This document shows positions 10,495 to 21,465 of a DNA stretch of 64,000 nt, piece after piece. The notes below the pieces were generated by a model. The model saw only the letters and a list, made by a program, of their open reading frames with translations, ran no database searches and had not been told where the DNA came from. Numbering within the stretch: position 1 is the stretch's first letter; each line of letters begins with the position of its first letter. The stretch covers positions 113,531 through 177,530 of the forward strand of contig JAIVFH010000073.1 in the NCBI GenBank assembly GCA_025765595.1, given 5' to 3'. Origin of the DNA: Obelidium mucronatum (Eukaryota > Chytridiomycota > Chytridiomycetes > Chytridiales > Chytriomycetaceae). The position numbers and the translations under genes were made by a program.

Positions 10495-10709
10495 TTGTTT
10501 GTATTCCGAGTTCAAATGAAAGTGTGTATTGTATGTATTCCTTTCATCACCACCAAACATATGATCATCATCAAACAGCAAAAACAAAAACACTCATCAA
10601 AACGGACACTGAGCGGCAAGATGACCAATCTGATCGCAATATCTGTTTGTTTGTTTCCAAAGAAAAAAAAAAGAAGTAGTTGTCAGCTGTACCAGAGACC
10701 AAAAAAGAA

Positions 10710-11370
10710 TTACATTGCAACAAACCTGCAAGGCGCTTTACATCCATTCGACTCATGCCCAGCCTCCCCACAATTCCCACATCTCAAATCGCGGGCACCC
10801 CTGAAAAACGCTCGTCTCACACTATTTGGATCCTTTTGACCATTATTCACCAACAATCCAGTCGGTCTCGCAACCCTCTTTTCTCCACCAATCGCACCCA
10901 TTCCTCCACTTCCACTGCGCAAACCAACCCCTCCTTGATGATGATTCCCGCTATTATTATTCATATTACTATTGTTGTTGTTGTTGTTACTGCTGTTGTT
11001 ACTGCCGCTGCTTCCCATCGGCAAGAACCCTCCTTCCCCTCCTGCCTGACGTCTCCAAGAGACAGGACTCCTGGATCGACCTCCACCACTCACCATTGAC
11101 TTTCTCGCAGCCTCAGCAACGTCAGTACTGTTTCTGTTGGTTGATCCACCATCTTTGGCCCCGCCCTCTCCGCTGCTTCCACCAGTCAGGAATTGACTGT
11201 TCAAGAATAAGTCACCCAAAGGCGTCGATGGCCCGCCGCCAATACTCGCTCCATTCGATGAAGGTCCATTGCTGGTGTTGCTGTTGTTGTTTGAGCTGCT
11301 TCCTTGTCCTGGCACACTGATACCAGGAGGTCCTCCAGATGCCATCCCGAATCCAGGTGGTGCAAAAAAT

Positions 11371-11402
<32 letters not shown>

Positions 11403-13649
11403 CAAAGCCCCACTTGTCATTGAAGACGCAGAGCCTCCAAAAAATTGAGACGACGGTTGTTGCTGCTGCTGCTGTTGCGAATGAAGCGAGGCAATCGATT
11501 TCCAATGCGAAAGTTCGGCATTGAGGCGGTGGATTTCTTGAAGAAACAAGTTGGCATCGTTGTGAAGTTTGGAGATTTCGTGCATGGCTCTGCTGTAAGC
11601 AACACGAAGGTTGTGAAATTCTTCAGCCGAGGGAGTCCCCAATTGCTGCTGCGAATTCAAAGGAGCGAGCTGCTGCTGCTGCTGCTGCTGTTTCTGTTGC
11701 TGCAAGTTGGTCGGCAGAATATGCTGTGACTGAGGAGCAAGTTGAGGTTGTTGCTGACTGCGGTCAGAGTTACTCGCTTGGGTTATAGGCTTTCCAGGCC
11801 AAACTGGTACCTCAACCTTTTTCGATGGTTGCGGAACTTGACCAAACGCATCAGGCACAGAAAGCGGGGATTTAGAAGACGGCGCTTCCACCACAGCCAC
11901 TGAAATGGCCTCATTGCTGGCAGATTTGTGAACATACTGGGGAGGAATTGCGGCATCCAAGTCATCATCTTCTTCAGAATCAGCATCAGCGCCAGATTCT
12001 TGAGCAACAACAGCTGAGTTTTGCTCGGACACAATATCTTTTGGAACTGTTGCCGCAATCACTGGCTTGCTCGCTGCAATCACAACGGCTTCTGAGTCAG
12101 CTTCATTTTCAGAGGATGAAACGGCTTTATGCGCTGTCTTGGATTTCTTTCCACTCTTCTTGTTTTTCTTCTTTTTCGTGGTAGATTCGGAAACAGCACC
12201 TGTAGTAATCGATGTGGCCTGTTTTGCATCAGTCGTACTGCTGGATGCCACAGAAACTGAAGCAGGTTTTTTAGAGGAAGCAGTAGTAGCAGTCGCAGCC
12301 GCAGCCCTACTTTTTGCAGCGGCAAGAGTTGCACTAACAGCACGCGTCGTGTCATTTATCACATCAATGGCATGAGCAATCTCCTCTGGGGTCATCGTGT
12401 CCGCCGGCGGCGGCGGCGGCACCGAAACCCCCGATGCAGCAGTAGCAGTGACAACAGTAGATGCAGCAGTGACAGCAGGTACAGCAGTAGGAGCCGGCAC
12501 AGCGGCCGATACAGCAGCAACAGCTGGTGCAGCCGCCACAGGCCCTAACCGATTCAAAGCTTCCAACAGCGGTTTCCCTACCGCCTTGACATACTCAAAA
12601 ACTCCAAACCGAATACCATCGCGATACAAGGAATTCATCAGCTCCAGTTTATCATACAACAACCCACTCGCCACATTTTCCATCCACATTTTCTGAATAG
12701 GTGCATGTGCTGCCGCCAGGTCGTCCTCGCAAATATCCAAACAGGCCCCAACCACTTCGACTCCAAGAACAAGTCCATCCCATTGAATGTTTTCAGCAAA
12801 TTCTTGAAGGTTCGAGAGGAGAGACGACCGGAATTGGGACATTTCTTGGTCCAGTTGTTTGATTTTCTTTACAAATTCTTTGGACCGTGTACGTTCAAGG
12901 CGGCCGCGGACAGTGGGTGGATTGACGGTTGCAGAAGCTGGCATTGACGTATATAAGGCCTGCAATTCTTGGATAATAGTGTTGAGGGCTGCACGGGATT
13001 CCAAATGAGCTGCTCGGTGCAAAGCGGATTCGGTTTGAAGAAATTCTTTGAAATGGTTCAAATTCATTTTCGTTCCATCAATAATCTCTTGTGTATCTGA
13101 AGTGATTGTTGTTTTCTGGGTTTGCTGAACCATTTCATCGAGAGAGAGAAGCAGGTTTTCTTGGAGCAGTTCAGCTGCCAAAACAATTTGAGATACGGTT
13201 TCGTTCGAAATGAATTCAACAGTCAAATCTGCAGCAGCAGTCATGTTTTCAAGATAATTCTCCCATAATTTGTCAATTTGACTGACATCGTTTTGGTCAA
13301 TAGCATTAGATGTGGCTGGCAGTGCAGGCTTCTTTCCTCCTTTTTGAGGTTTTACAGGCGCAATGAATGGTTTTGTAACTTCCGTCCAATAATTGTCAAA
13401 CGAAGATATTGTATTCGACTGTTCGAGTTTCTTTTTGAGCATTTTACGAATGTGGTCATTGAGATAGTTGTCCGTGATTGCATCATCAAAGTCGTACAGA
13501 GCATTCATTGACTTGATGGACTTGTTGAGGTATGGATCGCAAATATCTTTGACTTTCAACGAGTAGCGCTCTCGTTCTTTATCAATAGCGGCGCTAATAC
13601 TCGCGAGTTCAAGCTGCAGTTGCTGTGTGGTCATTTTCGGAGGCGGCAT
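10710..13649 (-). CDS. Large low-complexity protein with C-terminal CCHC zinc knuckle
   Basis: Single-exon minus-strand frame of 979 residues from the ATG at 13649. The N-terminal 370 residues look folded and mostly helical (for example KFVKKIKQLDQEMSQFRS and YRDGIRFGVFEYVKAVGKPL). Then come Ala/Thr/Pro-rich linkers, a basic KKKKNKKSGKKSKTAHK patch, several polyglutamine tracts encoded largely by CAG/CAA runs, and Ser/Gly/Asn-rich sequence. The last 25 residues hold a retroviral-type zinc knuckle, CGNCGEAGHESNGC (C-X2-C-X4-H-X4-C), preceded by RGARDLR. A short helical segment (residues about 650-690, LRVAYSRAMHEISKLHNDAN) may be a coiled coil. It is probably a nucleic-acid-binding protein of RNP granules, but the family is not recognised. 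Confidence 0.7.
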
Positions 13650-13682
13650 TGCCGCACTAGACGCGATCTGGAGCGATTTTTT

Positions 13683-14425
13683 TCAGAGAAAAAGAGGAGA
13701 AAAAAAAGGGAAAGAAAAAGCAAAAGCAACCTTTGTCGCTTTTTTCAACGCGTCTTTGCACGAAACGGGAAGAGAAACCCTGCCGCCGCTTTCGAACGCC
13801 AGGTTTGCCACGAGCGGCGCGACTGCGGCCTCGGCGCCGACGATGCTTTTGACGGCGGCTTCGGTCAGCGGGGCGGCGTCGTCGTCGGTCAGAAAGGCCG
13901 AGTTGCGGTCGAAGCTCTGCATGACCCTGCAAGAAAGCAAAAGCAAAAGCAAAAGCAAAAGCAAAAGCAAGCGCGTTAGCGCAGCCGCGACACGCCTCGC
14001 GCAACGCACCACTTGTACAGCCGCTCGTCCCACGGATTCTGCGCATTCGAGTCGAACACAAACTTGACCAGATCGTCGAAGTCGTCCAGCTGGCTGTCGG
14101 CGTCCGCGTCGGCGTCCGCGTCCGTGTCCGCGTCGGTGTTTGGCGGCTTCGGCCGGCCGGCGTCCGCGTCCGCGTCCGCAGCCCGCGCCTTGTCCTTGGC
14201 CCTGTCTTTGCCCTTGTCCTTGTCCTTCTCCTTGTCCTTGTCGCGCCCGGACACGCTGGGCGCGGCGGCGGCCGCAGTTGCGTCTTTGTTCTTCAGCGCC
14301 TGGCGGGTCACCAGCGACACCCAGTCCTTGGCCGACGGCGAGAGGTGCTTGAGCTGCGCGGCAATGTCTTCGCGGCTGGCAATAAGAGATGTCTGATACG
14401 GAAGGGCGTTAGTCGTCGCCCGCAA
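13683..14425 (-). CDS. GC-rich coding region of unknown function, start not found
   Basis: Two exon-like blocks on the minus strand, about 14425-13985 and 13927-13740, separated by an intron with a (GCAAAA)n tract and a TTTCTTGCAG acceptor. Block 1 has REDIAAQLKHLSPSAKDWVS, then charged (KDKEKDKDK) and Asp/Ala (DADADAD) low-complexity runs, then LDDFDDLVKFVF...WDERLYKWCVARG. Block 2 has VMQSFDRNSAFLTDDDAAPL and FESGGRVSLPVSCKDALKKATK. Codons are strongly GC-rich at third positions, unlike the neighbours. The frame opens from a TTG with no in-frame ATG, so a first exon is missing or unrecognised, and the 3' end near 13683 is also uncertain. It could be the 5' part of a unit running into the zinc-knuckle gene 34 bp downstream. 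No family recognised. Confidence 0.4.
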
Positions 14426-14483
14426 GAGAGAAAGAACTGCACCATTTTATTAATAATATTAATAATAATAGTTAAAGACGTTT

Positions 14484-15137
14484 TCAAAGGAGAAGCAAAG
14501 CAAAAAGAACCAAAACAAGAGCGTGTTTCTCCATTGACACTGTCACGGCTGCACTCTTCTTAATACTGACGCTGATAGCAGAAGCATCTCCATTAATGCC
14601 GAATCTCACTCCGTGGTAGCAGCGCCCATCACCGTTCACAGCGAATGTTGGCAAAACTTCTGCCGATCCTGTGCAATCGCTACTAGTAAATCCTTTCAAG
14701 CTGACAGCTCCATTATCGAGCGGAGACATTATTGCACTGGTGCTGTCTATCGTGCCCACGCAGGGTGAGTTCAAACTAGTCATAAATATTGCAGAACGGG
14801 GAATTCCTGCACAATCTCCAGAATAATAGGAAACAAACTTTGAATAAGCCTTCCATTTCGAAGCAACATTTGAAGGCGGAGTATTTAGGTTTACATCGTC
14901 AGTGTATGCGTAACTCCGAAGGGAGCCCTGCGACAAGACACTGTGACAAGCGCGATCAGTGATATCTGCAGTGGCATAGCTTGGCATGTCTCTGCTACTG
15001 CCCGCAACCACTATCATTCCGGGTGCACCAGAGCAGTCTCCATTGCCCCAAACTTGCACTCCCAACAATCTGGCTTGGGAACCTCTCACGACGAATATGA
15101 GCAAGAGAATACGGGCGACTGGCGAGAAAAAGCGCAT
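14484..15137 (-). CDS. Secreted cysteine protein with GPI-like tail, paralogue 1
   Basis: 217 residues from the ATG at 15137. A longer in-frame reading to 15170 begins with TTG and is unlikely. Residues 1-22 (MRFFSPVARILLLIFVVRGS...) are a clear signal peptide. The mature part has evenly spaced cysteines in contexts such as NGDCSGAPG, DRACHSVL, SGDCAGIP, SDCTGSAEV and DGRCYHGVRFG. The C terminus after SMEKHA is a hydrophobic tail that ends the protein, typical of GPI anchoring. It is about 75% identical by eye to the paralogue at 16024-16671, and a third copy at 17058-17589 is broken. Likely a cell-surface or extracellular protein; no enzymatic motif seen. The promoter is shared with the paralogues (see regulatory entry). 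Confidence 0.75.
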   Translation of the reverse strand: MRFFSPVARILLLIFVVRGSQARLLGVQVWGNGDCSGAPGMIVVAGSSRDMPSYATADITDRACHSVLSQGSLRSYAYTDDVNLNTPPSNVASKWKAYSKFVSYYSGDCAGIPRSAIFMTSLNSPCVGTIDSTSAIMSPLDNGAVSLKGFTSSDCTGSAEVLPTFAVNGDGRCYHGVRFGINGDASAISVSIKKSAAVTVSMEKHALVLVLFALLLL

Positions 15138-15177
15138 TTTGAAACACAATTTGCAGGGTGGTTTTTGCAAGTTTGTT

Positions 15178-15310
15178 TCTGGAGAGTAGGAATTGTCAAG
15201 GAATTGTCAATCGGGCCGACATTTGCGAATTGTCAGACGTCCACAGCACAAGGGGGAAAAATAAGAGACTGTACTTCTCTACTGAAGCGATCATTCGTTT
15301 CGATTCTTAA
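15178..15310 (-). promoter_or_regulatory. Upstream region conserved among the three secreted paralogues
   Basis: The 130 bp upstream of paralogue 1 match the region upstream of paralogue 2 (16708-16885) and partly that of the decayed third copy (17622-17705). Shared blocks include CTGGAGAGTAGG, CGGGCCG, CAGCACAAGGGGGAAAA, GAAGTGATCATTCGT and, most strikingly, repeated GAATTGTCA: three spaced copies before paralogue 1 and at least three before paralogues 2 and 3. The repeated octamer in the same orientation looks like a transcription-factor site cluster, although simple inheritance through duplication would also keep it. Confidence 0.5.
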
Positions 15311-16020
15311 GTTTTATTGTTGGTGGTGGTGCTGTTGTTTTGCAGGTAGTATTGGTGCTGCTGGCGATATTATCCCCACCACCACGCTCCATCATCAACC
15401 ATCAAAGCGGCGTTGTACAGAGGTATCATATCAATTCTATGGGCATGCATCAGCGATGGTAATTTATTGTATCTGTATCACATCTCTGTGTGCATCCTAT
15501 CCCATTACACTTCACCTTCACAATGTGACTGGGACCAAACTCTGTGCCTTACAAGGCACAGACTTTATTCCATGCCACTTTTCCATTCATTTTTCTTTCT
15601 ATATACTGGCCTCTTGCATAGAGTTGTGTCGCTCTCAGCTGGCATTCAGAATGACGTATTGTTGCTATGCGGCCCGCGAAATTGTGCGGAATTGCCGGTG
15701 ACGTCAGCGGGGTGGCGATACGCGACTCGATGATTGATGTTTGGGGCTCTTGCCGCAGGAAGATTCGCAGACTGCCGAGATGTTTCGAATTGAGAGTTGA
15801 ACTATCACATCGGTCACTGGTTTCTGAGTGCCAAAGTAATGTTAAAAAACAAAGTTTGCTGTTTGGGAAGCGGAGGCTGGAATGCAACCAAGAGGAATAA
15901 ACAATAAACACTTGCAATGCATACAGAAATAAGCGTAATTTACACTGTAAAGAATACTACTTTTTATCCTGGGCACAAAACAAAGCTGTCTGTGGCGCCT
16001 CGCAGCTTCATTTATTAATT
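15311..16020. other. Intergenic, no gene seen
   Basis: 710 bp between the promoter region of paralogue 1 and the stop of paralogue 2. It contains a GGTGGTGGTG-rich stretch near 15325 and short open frames on both strands without codon bias or similarity that I recognise. The minus-strand stretch just above 16020 is probably the 3' UTR of paralogue 2. Confidence 0.5.
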
Positions 16021-16023
16021 TTA

Positions 16024-16671
16024 TCAAAGGAGCAAAGCAAAAAGAACCAAAACAAGTGCGTGTTTCTCCATTGACACTGTCACGGCTGCACTCTTCTTAA
16101 TATTGGCGCTGATAGCAGAAGCATCTCCATCAATGCCGAATCTCACTCCGTGGTAGCAGCGCCCATCACCGTTCACAGCGAATGTTGGCAAAACTTCTGC
16201 CGATCCTGTGCAATCAATGCCACTAAATACTTTCAAGCTGACAGCTCCATTATTGAGCAGAGACATTTCTGCGCTTCTGTTGTCTAACGTGTCAATGCAG
16301 GTTGGGGTCAAATCATTCGAAAACGCCGCAACCTGGGGATTTCCTGCACAATCTCCAGAAGAATAGGTGACAAACTTTGAATAAGCCTTCCAGTTCGAAA
16401 CAACATTTGAAGGTGGGATATTCAGATTTACATTGTCAGTGTATGCGTAACTGAGACGGGCGCCATGCCACAAGACACTGTGACAAGCGCGATCAGTGCG
16501 ATCGGCAGTGGCATAGCTTGGCATTTGGCTTCTTTCCGCAACAATTATAAATTCGGGTGCACCAGAGCAGTCTCCAGTGGCCCAAGTTTGCATTCCCAAC
16601 AAGCTGGCTTGGGAACCTCTCACGACGAATATGAGCAAGAGAATACGGGCGACTGGCGAAAAGTAGAGCAT
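16024..16671 (-). CDS. Secreted cysteine protein with GPI-like tail, paralogue 2
   Basis: 215 residues from the ATG at 16671. Same layout as the copy at 14484-15137: a signal peptide of nearly identical sequence (MLYFSPVARILLLIFVV...), then the conserved Cys motifs (TGDCSGAPE, DRACHSVL, SGDCAGNP, GIDCTGSAEV, DGRCYHGVRFG) and the same hydrophobic C-terminal tail. The N- and C-terminal thirds are almost identical to paralogue 1. The middle (residues about 105-150) differs most, with changes between cysteines and conserved cysteines, so both copies appear to be under constraint. A tandem gene family is the simplest explanation. Confidence 0.75.
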   Translation of the reverse strand: MLYFSPVARILLLIFVVRGSQASLLGMQTWATGDCSGAPEFIIVAERSQMPSYATADRTDRACHSVLWHGARLSYAYTDNVNLNIPPSNVVSNWKAYSKFVTYSSGDCAGNPQVAAFSNDLTPTCIDTLDNRSAEMSLLNNGAVSLKVFSGIDCTGSAEVLPTFAVNGDGRCYHGVRFGIDGDASAISANIKKSAAVTVSMEKHALVLVLFALLL

Positions 16672-17057
16672 TTTGAAGCACAGTTTGAAGGGTGGTTTTT
16701 GCAAGTTTGTTTCTGGAGAGTAGGCCTCTTAACTTGATATTGTCCAGAAATTGTCAAGGAATTGTCTGTCAGTCGGGCCGGCATTGCGAATTGTCAGACG
16801 TCTTGAAAGCAGCACAGCACAAGGGGGAAAATTAGAGACTGTCCTTCTCTACTGAAGTGATCATTCGTATCGATTCTTAAGTTTTATAAAGGCAAAATCC
16901 TAAACAGAATAACACTCTTCCACTTTCAAACTTTAGCACTACAACTCGAATCCTCTCCATGGATTCATTCAAAGCTACCTTAAGTCAACGAAAGTATAAT
17001 GTATAAGACGATGGCAAAGGTTGGAAGAGACTGCATTTTTATAAAAGCGGTTTTATA

Positions 17058-17589
17058 TGAGGAGCAAAACAAAAACAGCCACAACAATAAAGTCCCCTGC
17101 CGTAGCTGCACTTTTGATAATGTTGCCGTTTGCTATCTCTTTAGGCTTGTTTTCATTGGTGGTGGTGCTGAATCATATTTTCGATGTTGTTCAAGCTAGT
17201 TTGCCACGTGATTAGCAGAAGCATTTCCATTAATATATACTGAATCTCAGCAGCGCCTGAAATTTTAACCAAAATTTCTGACGACCCTGTGCAGTCACTT
17301 CCATTAAAACCGTTTAAGCTGACAGATTTTGATTCTGAGGAGAAATATTTCTACTCTGTTGTCCAACGTGTAAATGTAGGATGGGATCGAAACAGAACAG
17401 GGCTGAAACAAGATCTCCAGTGCAATCTTCAGAAAGACAACTTTGAATAAGGCTTCCATCCCGAAACAAGATTTGCAGGAGGAGTATTCTTGCCCATGCA
17501 TGCCTAAGACAATTTTGTTCACCAGCTTGCGATTCTCTCACGAAGAACCGGAGCAAAAAAATACTGGCCGCTGTTGAGAAGTGGTGCAT
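17058..17589 (-). pseudogene. Decayed third copy of the secreted cysteine protein family
   Basis: Signal-peptide-like start MHHFSTAASIFLLRFFVRES at 17589 matches the paralogues (ARILLLIFVVRGSQA) at aligned positions. Downstream, short stretches matching the family are recognisable in different frames: SEDCTGDLVSA, GSDCTGSSEILV (reverse complement of 17262-17300), and the 3' end near 17058 where GGAGCAAAACAAAAACAGCC parallels the ends of paralogues 1 and 2. Frameshifts and deletions separate them, and the DGRCYHG segment is missing. The TGTCAATT-rich promoter is still present at 17622-17705, so a transcript may still be made. Confidence 0.6.
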
Positions 17590-17851
17590 TTTGAATCATA
17601 GTTGGCAGCGTGGATTTGCAAGTTTGTTTCTGGCGGGAATTGTCTTCGACTTGTCAATTAATTGTCAAGATTCGGGCCGACGCAGCGAATTGTCAGATGC
17701 CTTAAAATAAATAAAAGTTCAGCAGACAAAATGACATTGCTCTTCAACAATCGAAGAGATCAAGCATTGAAAACCCAGTACATACACAATCGAATTAAAA
17801 TTCAAGTAAAACAAAACAAGAAAGATAAAATCCCAAACATGCTATTCCTCA

Positions 17852-19156
17852 TCAAACATCATCAGCCCATGACATTCTCTTGACCTTCATCGCCTCCACT
17901 TTCAAACTGCCACCAGCACTACCGCTGCGAATATTTCCCAAGCGCTCCTTCAAGGCCCCATTCTTGGCGCTAAAATCTCCATACATTCTGCGAGCACGAT
18001 TCCCTTCCCTTTTCAACTCTTGAATCTCCTTTCCAGCTCCAACAGACGCAGCTCTCTTTCTCAAAGGAACCTCATCCAAAGTTCTCGCAAAAGTCGCGCT
18101 TTGAACTACATCACTGGGCACAAACTCTCTCGCAAAAGGATTCAATCTGGGCCCTCTCACAGTTTTACTGGCAGTAAACCCACCGCCTAGTCTCCATGGC
18201 GAAGATGGCATTGGAGAGGATGCCGACGAAAAACCTTGAGAATGCAAGCGATCCCATTCTGCAAACTCCCGTGCAAATTCAATATGATCTGGAACTCTTG
18301 GTGGATGAATCCTTGTTCCATCCAATTCATTGTACCGGTTCGTATCCTCCTCGACTCGCAGAGGAAGCAAGAGATCGTCAATCAAGTCGTCCAGTGGACT
18401 GCTTGGAGTCGGATTCTTTGGGTGGACGCGGGTGCCGTCGAGGTTGTACGTGTTCTTGTCAGTGTTGAAGGAGGGTGGGATGTGTGTGATTCCGGCAAAG
18501 TGGGTTAGACTGAATGGGGATGTGGCTGCTGCTTGTTTGGTTTGAGGGGATGGGGTCGGGAAGTTTGAGGATGGGAGGTTAACGGTTTGGATTTGGAGGT
18601 CTGAAAATGTGGCGCGGCGTTGTTGGTGCTGTTGTTGCTGTTGCTGGTAGTATTGTTGCTGCAGTTGCTGGTAGTAATACTGTTGGTACTGTTGGTGATA
18701 TTGTTGCTGCTGTTGCTGTTGCTGGAGTTCGAGCTGCTGCTGGATCACTTGTGCATTGGCTGATGAACGTGATGAAGAGGCATGACTGGCGTGAGAGGCG
18801 GACGAGGCCTGTCTTGAATGGACCGGAGAATGGACGGGAGAAACAGTTTTTGTGACAATAATTTGCACAGGAGCTGCTTTGGGTGCAACACAAGTTGTTG
18901 ATGCAGCCGAGCTTGTACGTGATCTGATTTGGGCAGCAAGCGACTTGGTTCCTTTGGCATTGTTGCTATTTACAGGAAGAGAATAAAGCGCAGGCGCTGG
19001 TGATTGTGAACGCAAAACACTCCCAGCAGGAACATTGGCGGTGGTGGTGTGTTGCGTTCTTGGCACGGAAGACGAAGCCGATGCAGATTGCGGTGCCCGA
19101 GCTGGAGAAGAGCGTGCAGGAGTCTGCTTGGATTGCGTCTTTGGAGCCACAATCAT
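17852..19156 (-). CDS. Disordered Ser/Gln-rich protein, unknown function
   Basis: 434 residues from the ATG at 19156; the frame is open further upstream but without an ATG. The N-terminal half is Ser/Ala/Thr/Pro-rich with a long Gln/Tyr block (about residues 135-175, QQYHQQYQQYYYQQLQQ). The C-terminal half has short conserved-looking motifs repeated twice: DKNTYNLDGTRVHPKNP and DTNRYNELDGTRIHPPRVP, each followed by an acidic or Phe-rich segment (LDDLIDDLLLPL, EFAREFAEWDRLH). A basic helix (KEIQELKREGNRARRMYGDF) and a C-terminal KVKRMSWADDV end it. The duplicated (Y)N.(L)DGTR.HP motif could be a short linear binding motif. No known domain recognised. Confidence 0.55.
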   Translation of the reverse strand: MIVAPKTQSKQTPARSSPARAPQSASASSSVPRTQHTTTANVPAGSVLRSQSPAPALYSLPVNSNNAKGTKSLAAQIRSRTSSAASTTCVAPKAAPVQIIVTKTVSPVHSPVHSRQASSASHASHASSSRSSANAQVIQQQLELQQQQQQQQYHQQYQQYYYQQLQQQYYQQQQQQHQQRRATFSDLQIQTVNLPSSNFPTPSPQTKQAAATSPFSLTHFAGITHIPPSFNTDKNTYNLDGTRVHPKNPTPSSPLDDLIDDLLLPLRVEEDTNRYNELDGTRIHPPRVPDHIEFAREFAEWDRLHSQGFSSASSPMPSSPWRLGGGFTASKTVRGPRLNPFAREFVPSDVVQSATFARTLDEVPLRKRAASVGAGKEIQELKREGNRARRMYGDFSAKNGALKERLGNIRSGSAGGSLKVEAMKVKRMSWADDV

Positions 19157-20352
19157 CAGTGCTGTGCGTTGGCGTGTTTTGTTCGTTTGGCTGTTGCTGT
19201 TGCTGTTATACAACTTTGAGTCAGAAGTACAAGTACTGGAAGTAGTCAGCGATTTGTGTTCTCGCTGTATATTTGAAGTAATAAGAATCTTATGACTTTC
19301 TCTTTGGGAAAGCTGCTTCTTTTTTTGGAATTTGTGGCAACTGTTCTATTTTTACAAACTGCGAAAAAAGGAATGTAAAAGTGTAATTTCGCAAGTAGTT
19401 CGATCTTGAACTAATTATAAATGAGTCCACATGAAAGGAAGGTGTACTGGACAGGAGGCCGAGTCCAAGTACATCCATTCGGCCGGCCGCTATTTGACTA
19501 CTGTATTCTTATAAGTTATTGATACTTCCCTGTGATTGTGTTGTGCTTTTGGAAGTTGGAGATAAAAAACCATTAGTAACGGAAGGTATCGAGTTGGACC
19601 AAACAGAAAAATCAATTATAGAAACAAAGAAAGCCACACTTCTCACCAGACCTAAGTCCAAAACTACCCACATTTCGCCCAGTAACAAATCTAAACTGTG
19701 CGATTCTTTTGAGCCCACATCTTCAACAAGTGTAACCAGTTAAGCCATGAAAATCGAAAAGTTCGCAATTTTCCAGCAATTTTTCATTTCAGTCAAAAAG
19801 TATAAGAGGAGCTATCTTCCCTCTTTCGCCCACATTCAGTAATATCAGCTTTCTGAAGAGTATACAGAGAAATCTGGTTAGTTTGCTTGTTCAGATGTTT
19901 AAAACTAATTTTTTATCTTGTGCGTCAACGACAAAACAGGCCACTTTCCATCAATTGCAACCTTAAAAATGATGGAACTGTGGTTATAGAGTGATATTTT
20001 ATAGCCATTTTAGGCAAGTGGCAGGGTTTTTTAAGTGTTAGGAAAACACGGCGTTAAACGTTTTGAGAATATTCTCACAAAAACTGCCTAAACAGCATCG
20101 CGCTTTGGCAGGTTTCATTGATAAGACTGGGCAATGGCACGTAAAGCTTTTTACTTGAGAAGCAAGGATACACTGCTATCACCCGTCACTGGAAAGAACG
20201 ACTTGCTAAATCCAGGGGTTGATCTCCATTATCCATAAAAAAAATCGTCTAAATATCCTGGCTTTATTGCAGTAAAGAGGAGATACATAACAGCAGCAGT
20301 GAATGATTTGAAAGAGAAACGAGAAATAATATGAGTGTTCCTTCAAGAACTT
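19157..20352. other. Intergenic, no gene seen
   Basis: About 1.2 kb between the 5' end of the Ser/Gln-rich gene and the 3' end of the calmodulin-like gene. A/T-rich, with short open frames only (for example 19519-19743) that show no domain. No tRNA-like cloverleaf or internal promoter boxes were recognised by eye. The stretch above 19157 should hold the promoter of the minus-strand gene at 17852-19156. Confidence 0.5.
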
Positions 20353-21040
20353 TTAGTGCTTAGGTTGAGCGACCATCTTGGCGAACTCTTCGTAGTTCTA
20401 TTGAAATGAAAAAGGGTTAGATTACAGCAAAGAGTTGATTTTCAGAAAGTGTATCATATCGGTAATGAACCGGGAAAAAAAATTGGGGGCTGAAACTTGA
20501 TAAGCGGAGGCTGTCCTTACCAACTTGCCGTCACCATCGACATCCATCTCCTTAATGATCTCAGAAACTTCCTCATAGGACAGGTTGTCTCCTTGTGCAG
20601 CAAGGGTGGCCTGGAGCTCATCGTGGGTAATAAAACCGTCACCGTTCTTGTCAAAGACCTTGAAGGCTTCCTTGACTTCTTCCTCCGCAAGGACATCACG
20701 GAAGTTACGGCCAACCAAGGCAAGGAAGGCGGTGAAGGAGACAACACCTTTTCCGGTAGAGTCTGCCTCAGCAAGCCATGCAGTTACTTCAGCATCGCTG
20801 AGGAAGACACCCAGGGACTTGAGAGTGGCGACAAGGTCATCACGGTTGATGTTGTTGTCGTGGTCACGGTCAAAGGCTTTGAAGGCGGCAGTGAATTCGG
20901 TAACTACAAGTAAGACACAAATCAGCATTGATACAGCGAATTGGCAGAGGTGCGGCTAGCCAGACCCGACAGGCATAGATGGAAGAATCCAGAAGTGGAA
21001 GATGATGCCTACCTTGCTCTTCAGTCAATTGGGAAGCCAT
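20353..21040 (-). CDS. Calmodulin-like EF-hand protein
   Basis: Ca2+ sensor of 151 residues in three exons: 21040-21013, 20903-20521 and 20397-20353, all with consistent phases. It begins MASQLTEEQVTEFTAAFKAF and ends NYEEFAKMVAQPKH. Four EF-hands are arranged as in calmodulin: DRDHDNNINRDD (loop 1), DSTGKGVVSFTA (loop 2), DKNGDGFITHDE (loop 3) and DVDGDGKLNYEE (loop 4). Loops 3 and 4 are canonical. Loop 1 has N at position 5 and 7 and D at 12 instead of E, and loop 2 lacks E at 12, so the N-lobe probably binds Ca2+ weakly. The central helix is shortened relative to true calmodulin. It is therefore more likely a calmodulin-like protein or myosin light chain than the housekeeping calmodulin. 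Confidence 0.88.
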
Positions 21041-21465
21041 TGTTGCAAATTGAAGTTGTTTTTGGAACGGAAAAATATGGGATTCACCAAAGACAAATTT
21101 ATGAAAAATCCAAGTGTTACAAGGCAGGCAGCACGCTCGAAATTTTCCGGAGTGAAAAAAAAATACTTACAAATTCAGTTGGAAAGCGTGCCCCATTTGG
21201 GGGGAACACATTACTCAGCCAGTAAAAAAAGGTGTCTTTCAAAGTCCTTAATGCTTAGACAAAACGCAAAGTCAAAACAAACTTCATGAGACCATGCCGT
21301 TTGAGTGCTTCACTCAAATTCCACAGACCAATCTCCCAAAGTGTCATTTATGTTGTATCTTGAAAAAATCAATGAAAAAAAGACTGGTCCAATTTATTGA
21401 CGAATGAAGAAGTTGCAACTCTCACTTCCAAAGAGTTCAAAAGAAAAACACGGCCAAAAGCACGC
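21041..21465. other. Intergenic, probable promoter of the calmodulin-like gene
   Basis: 425 bp between two minus-strand genes. It should contain the 3' UTR of the dehydrogenase gene and the promoter of the calmodulin-like gene. No gene, repeat or clear TATA box was recognised. Confidence 0.4.

Noticed and set aside
15137..15170. Extended N terminus (QKPPCKLCFK) of the secreted paralogues
   Set aside because: The upstream first codon is TTG, not ATG; starting at the next ATG gives a standard signal peptide in both copies.
14943..15701. A 252-residue plus-strand frame antisense to the secreted paralogue and its promoter
   Set aside because: No domain, and it crosses the duplicated promoter; the minus-strand gene explains the conservation.
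19157..20352. Possible tRNA or small RNA in the 1.2-kb gap
   Set aside because: No pair of A-box and B-box sequences at tRNA spacing and no cloverleaf could be drawn by eye.
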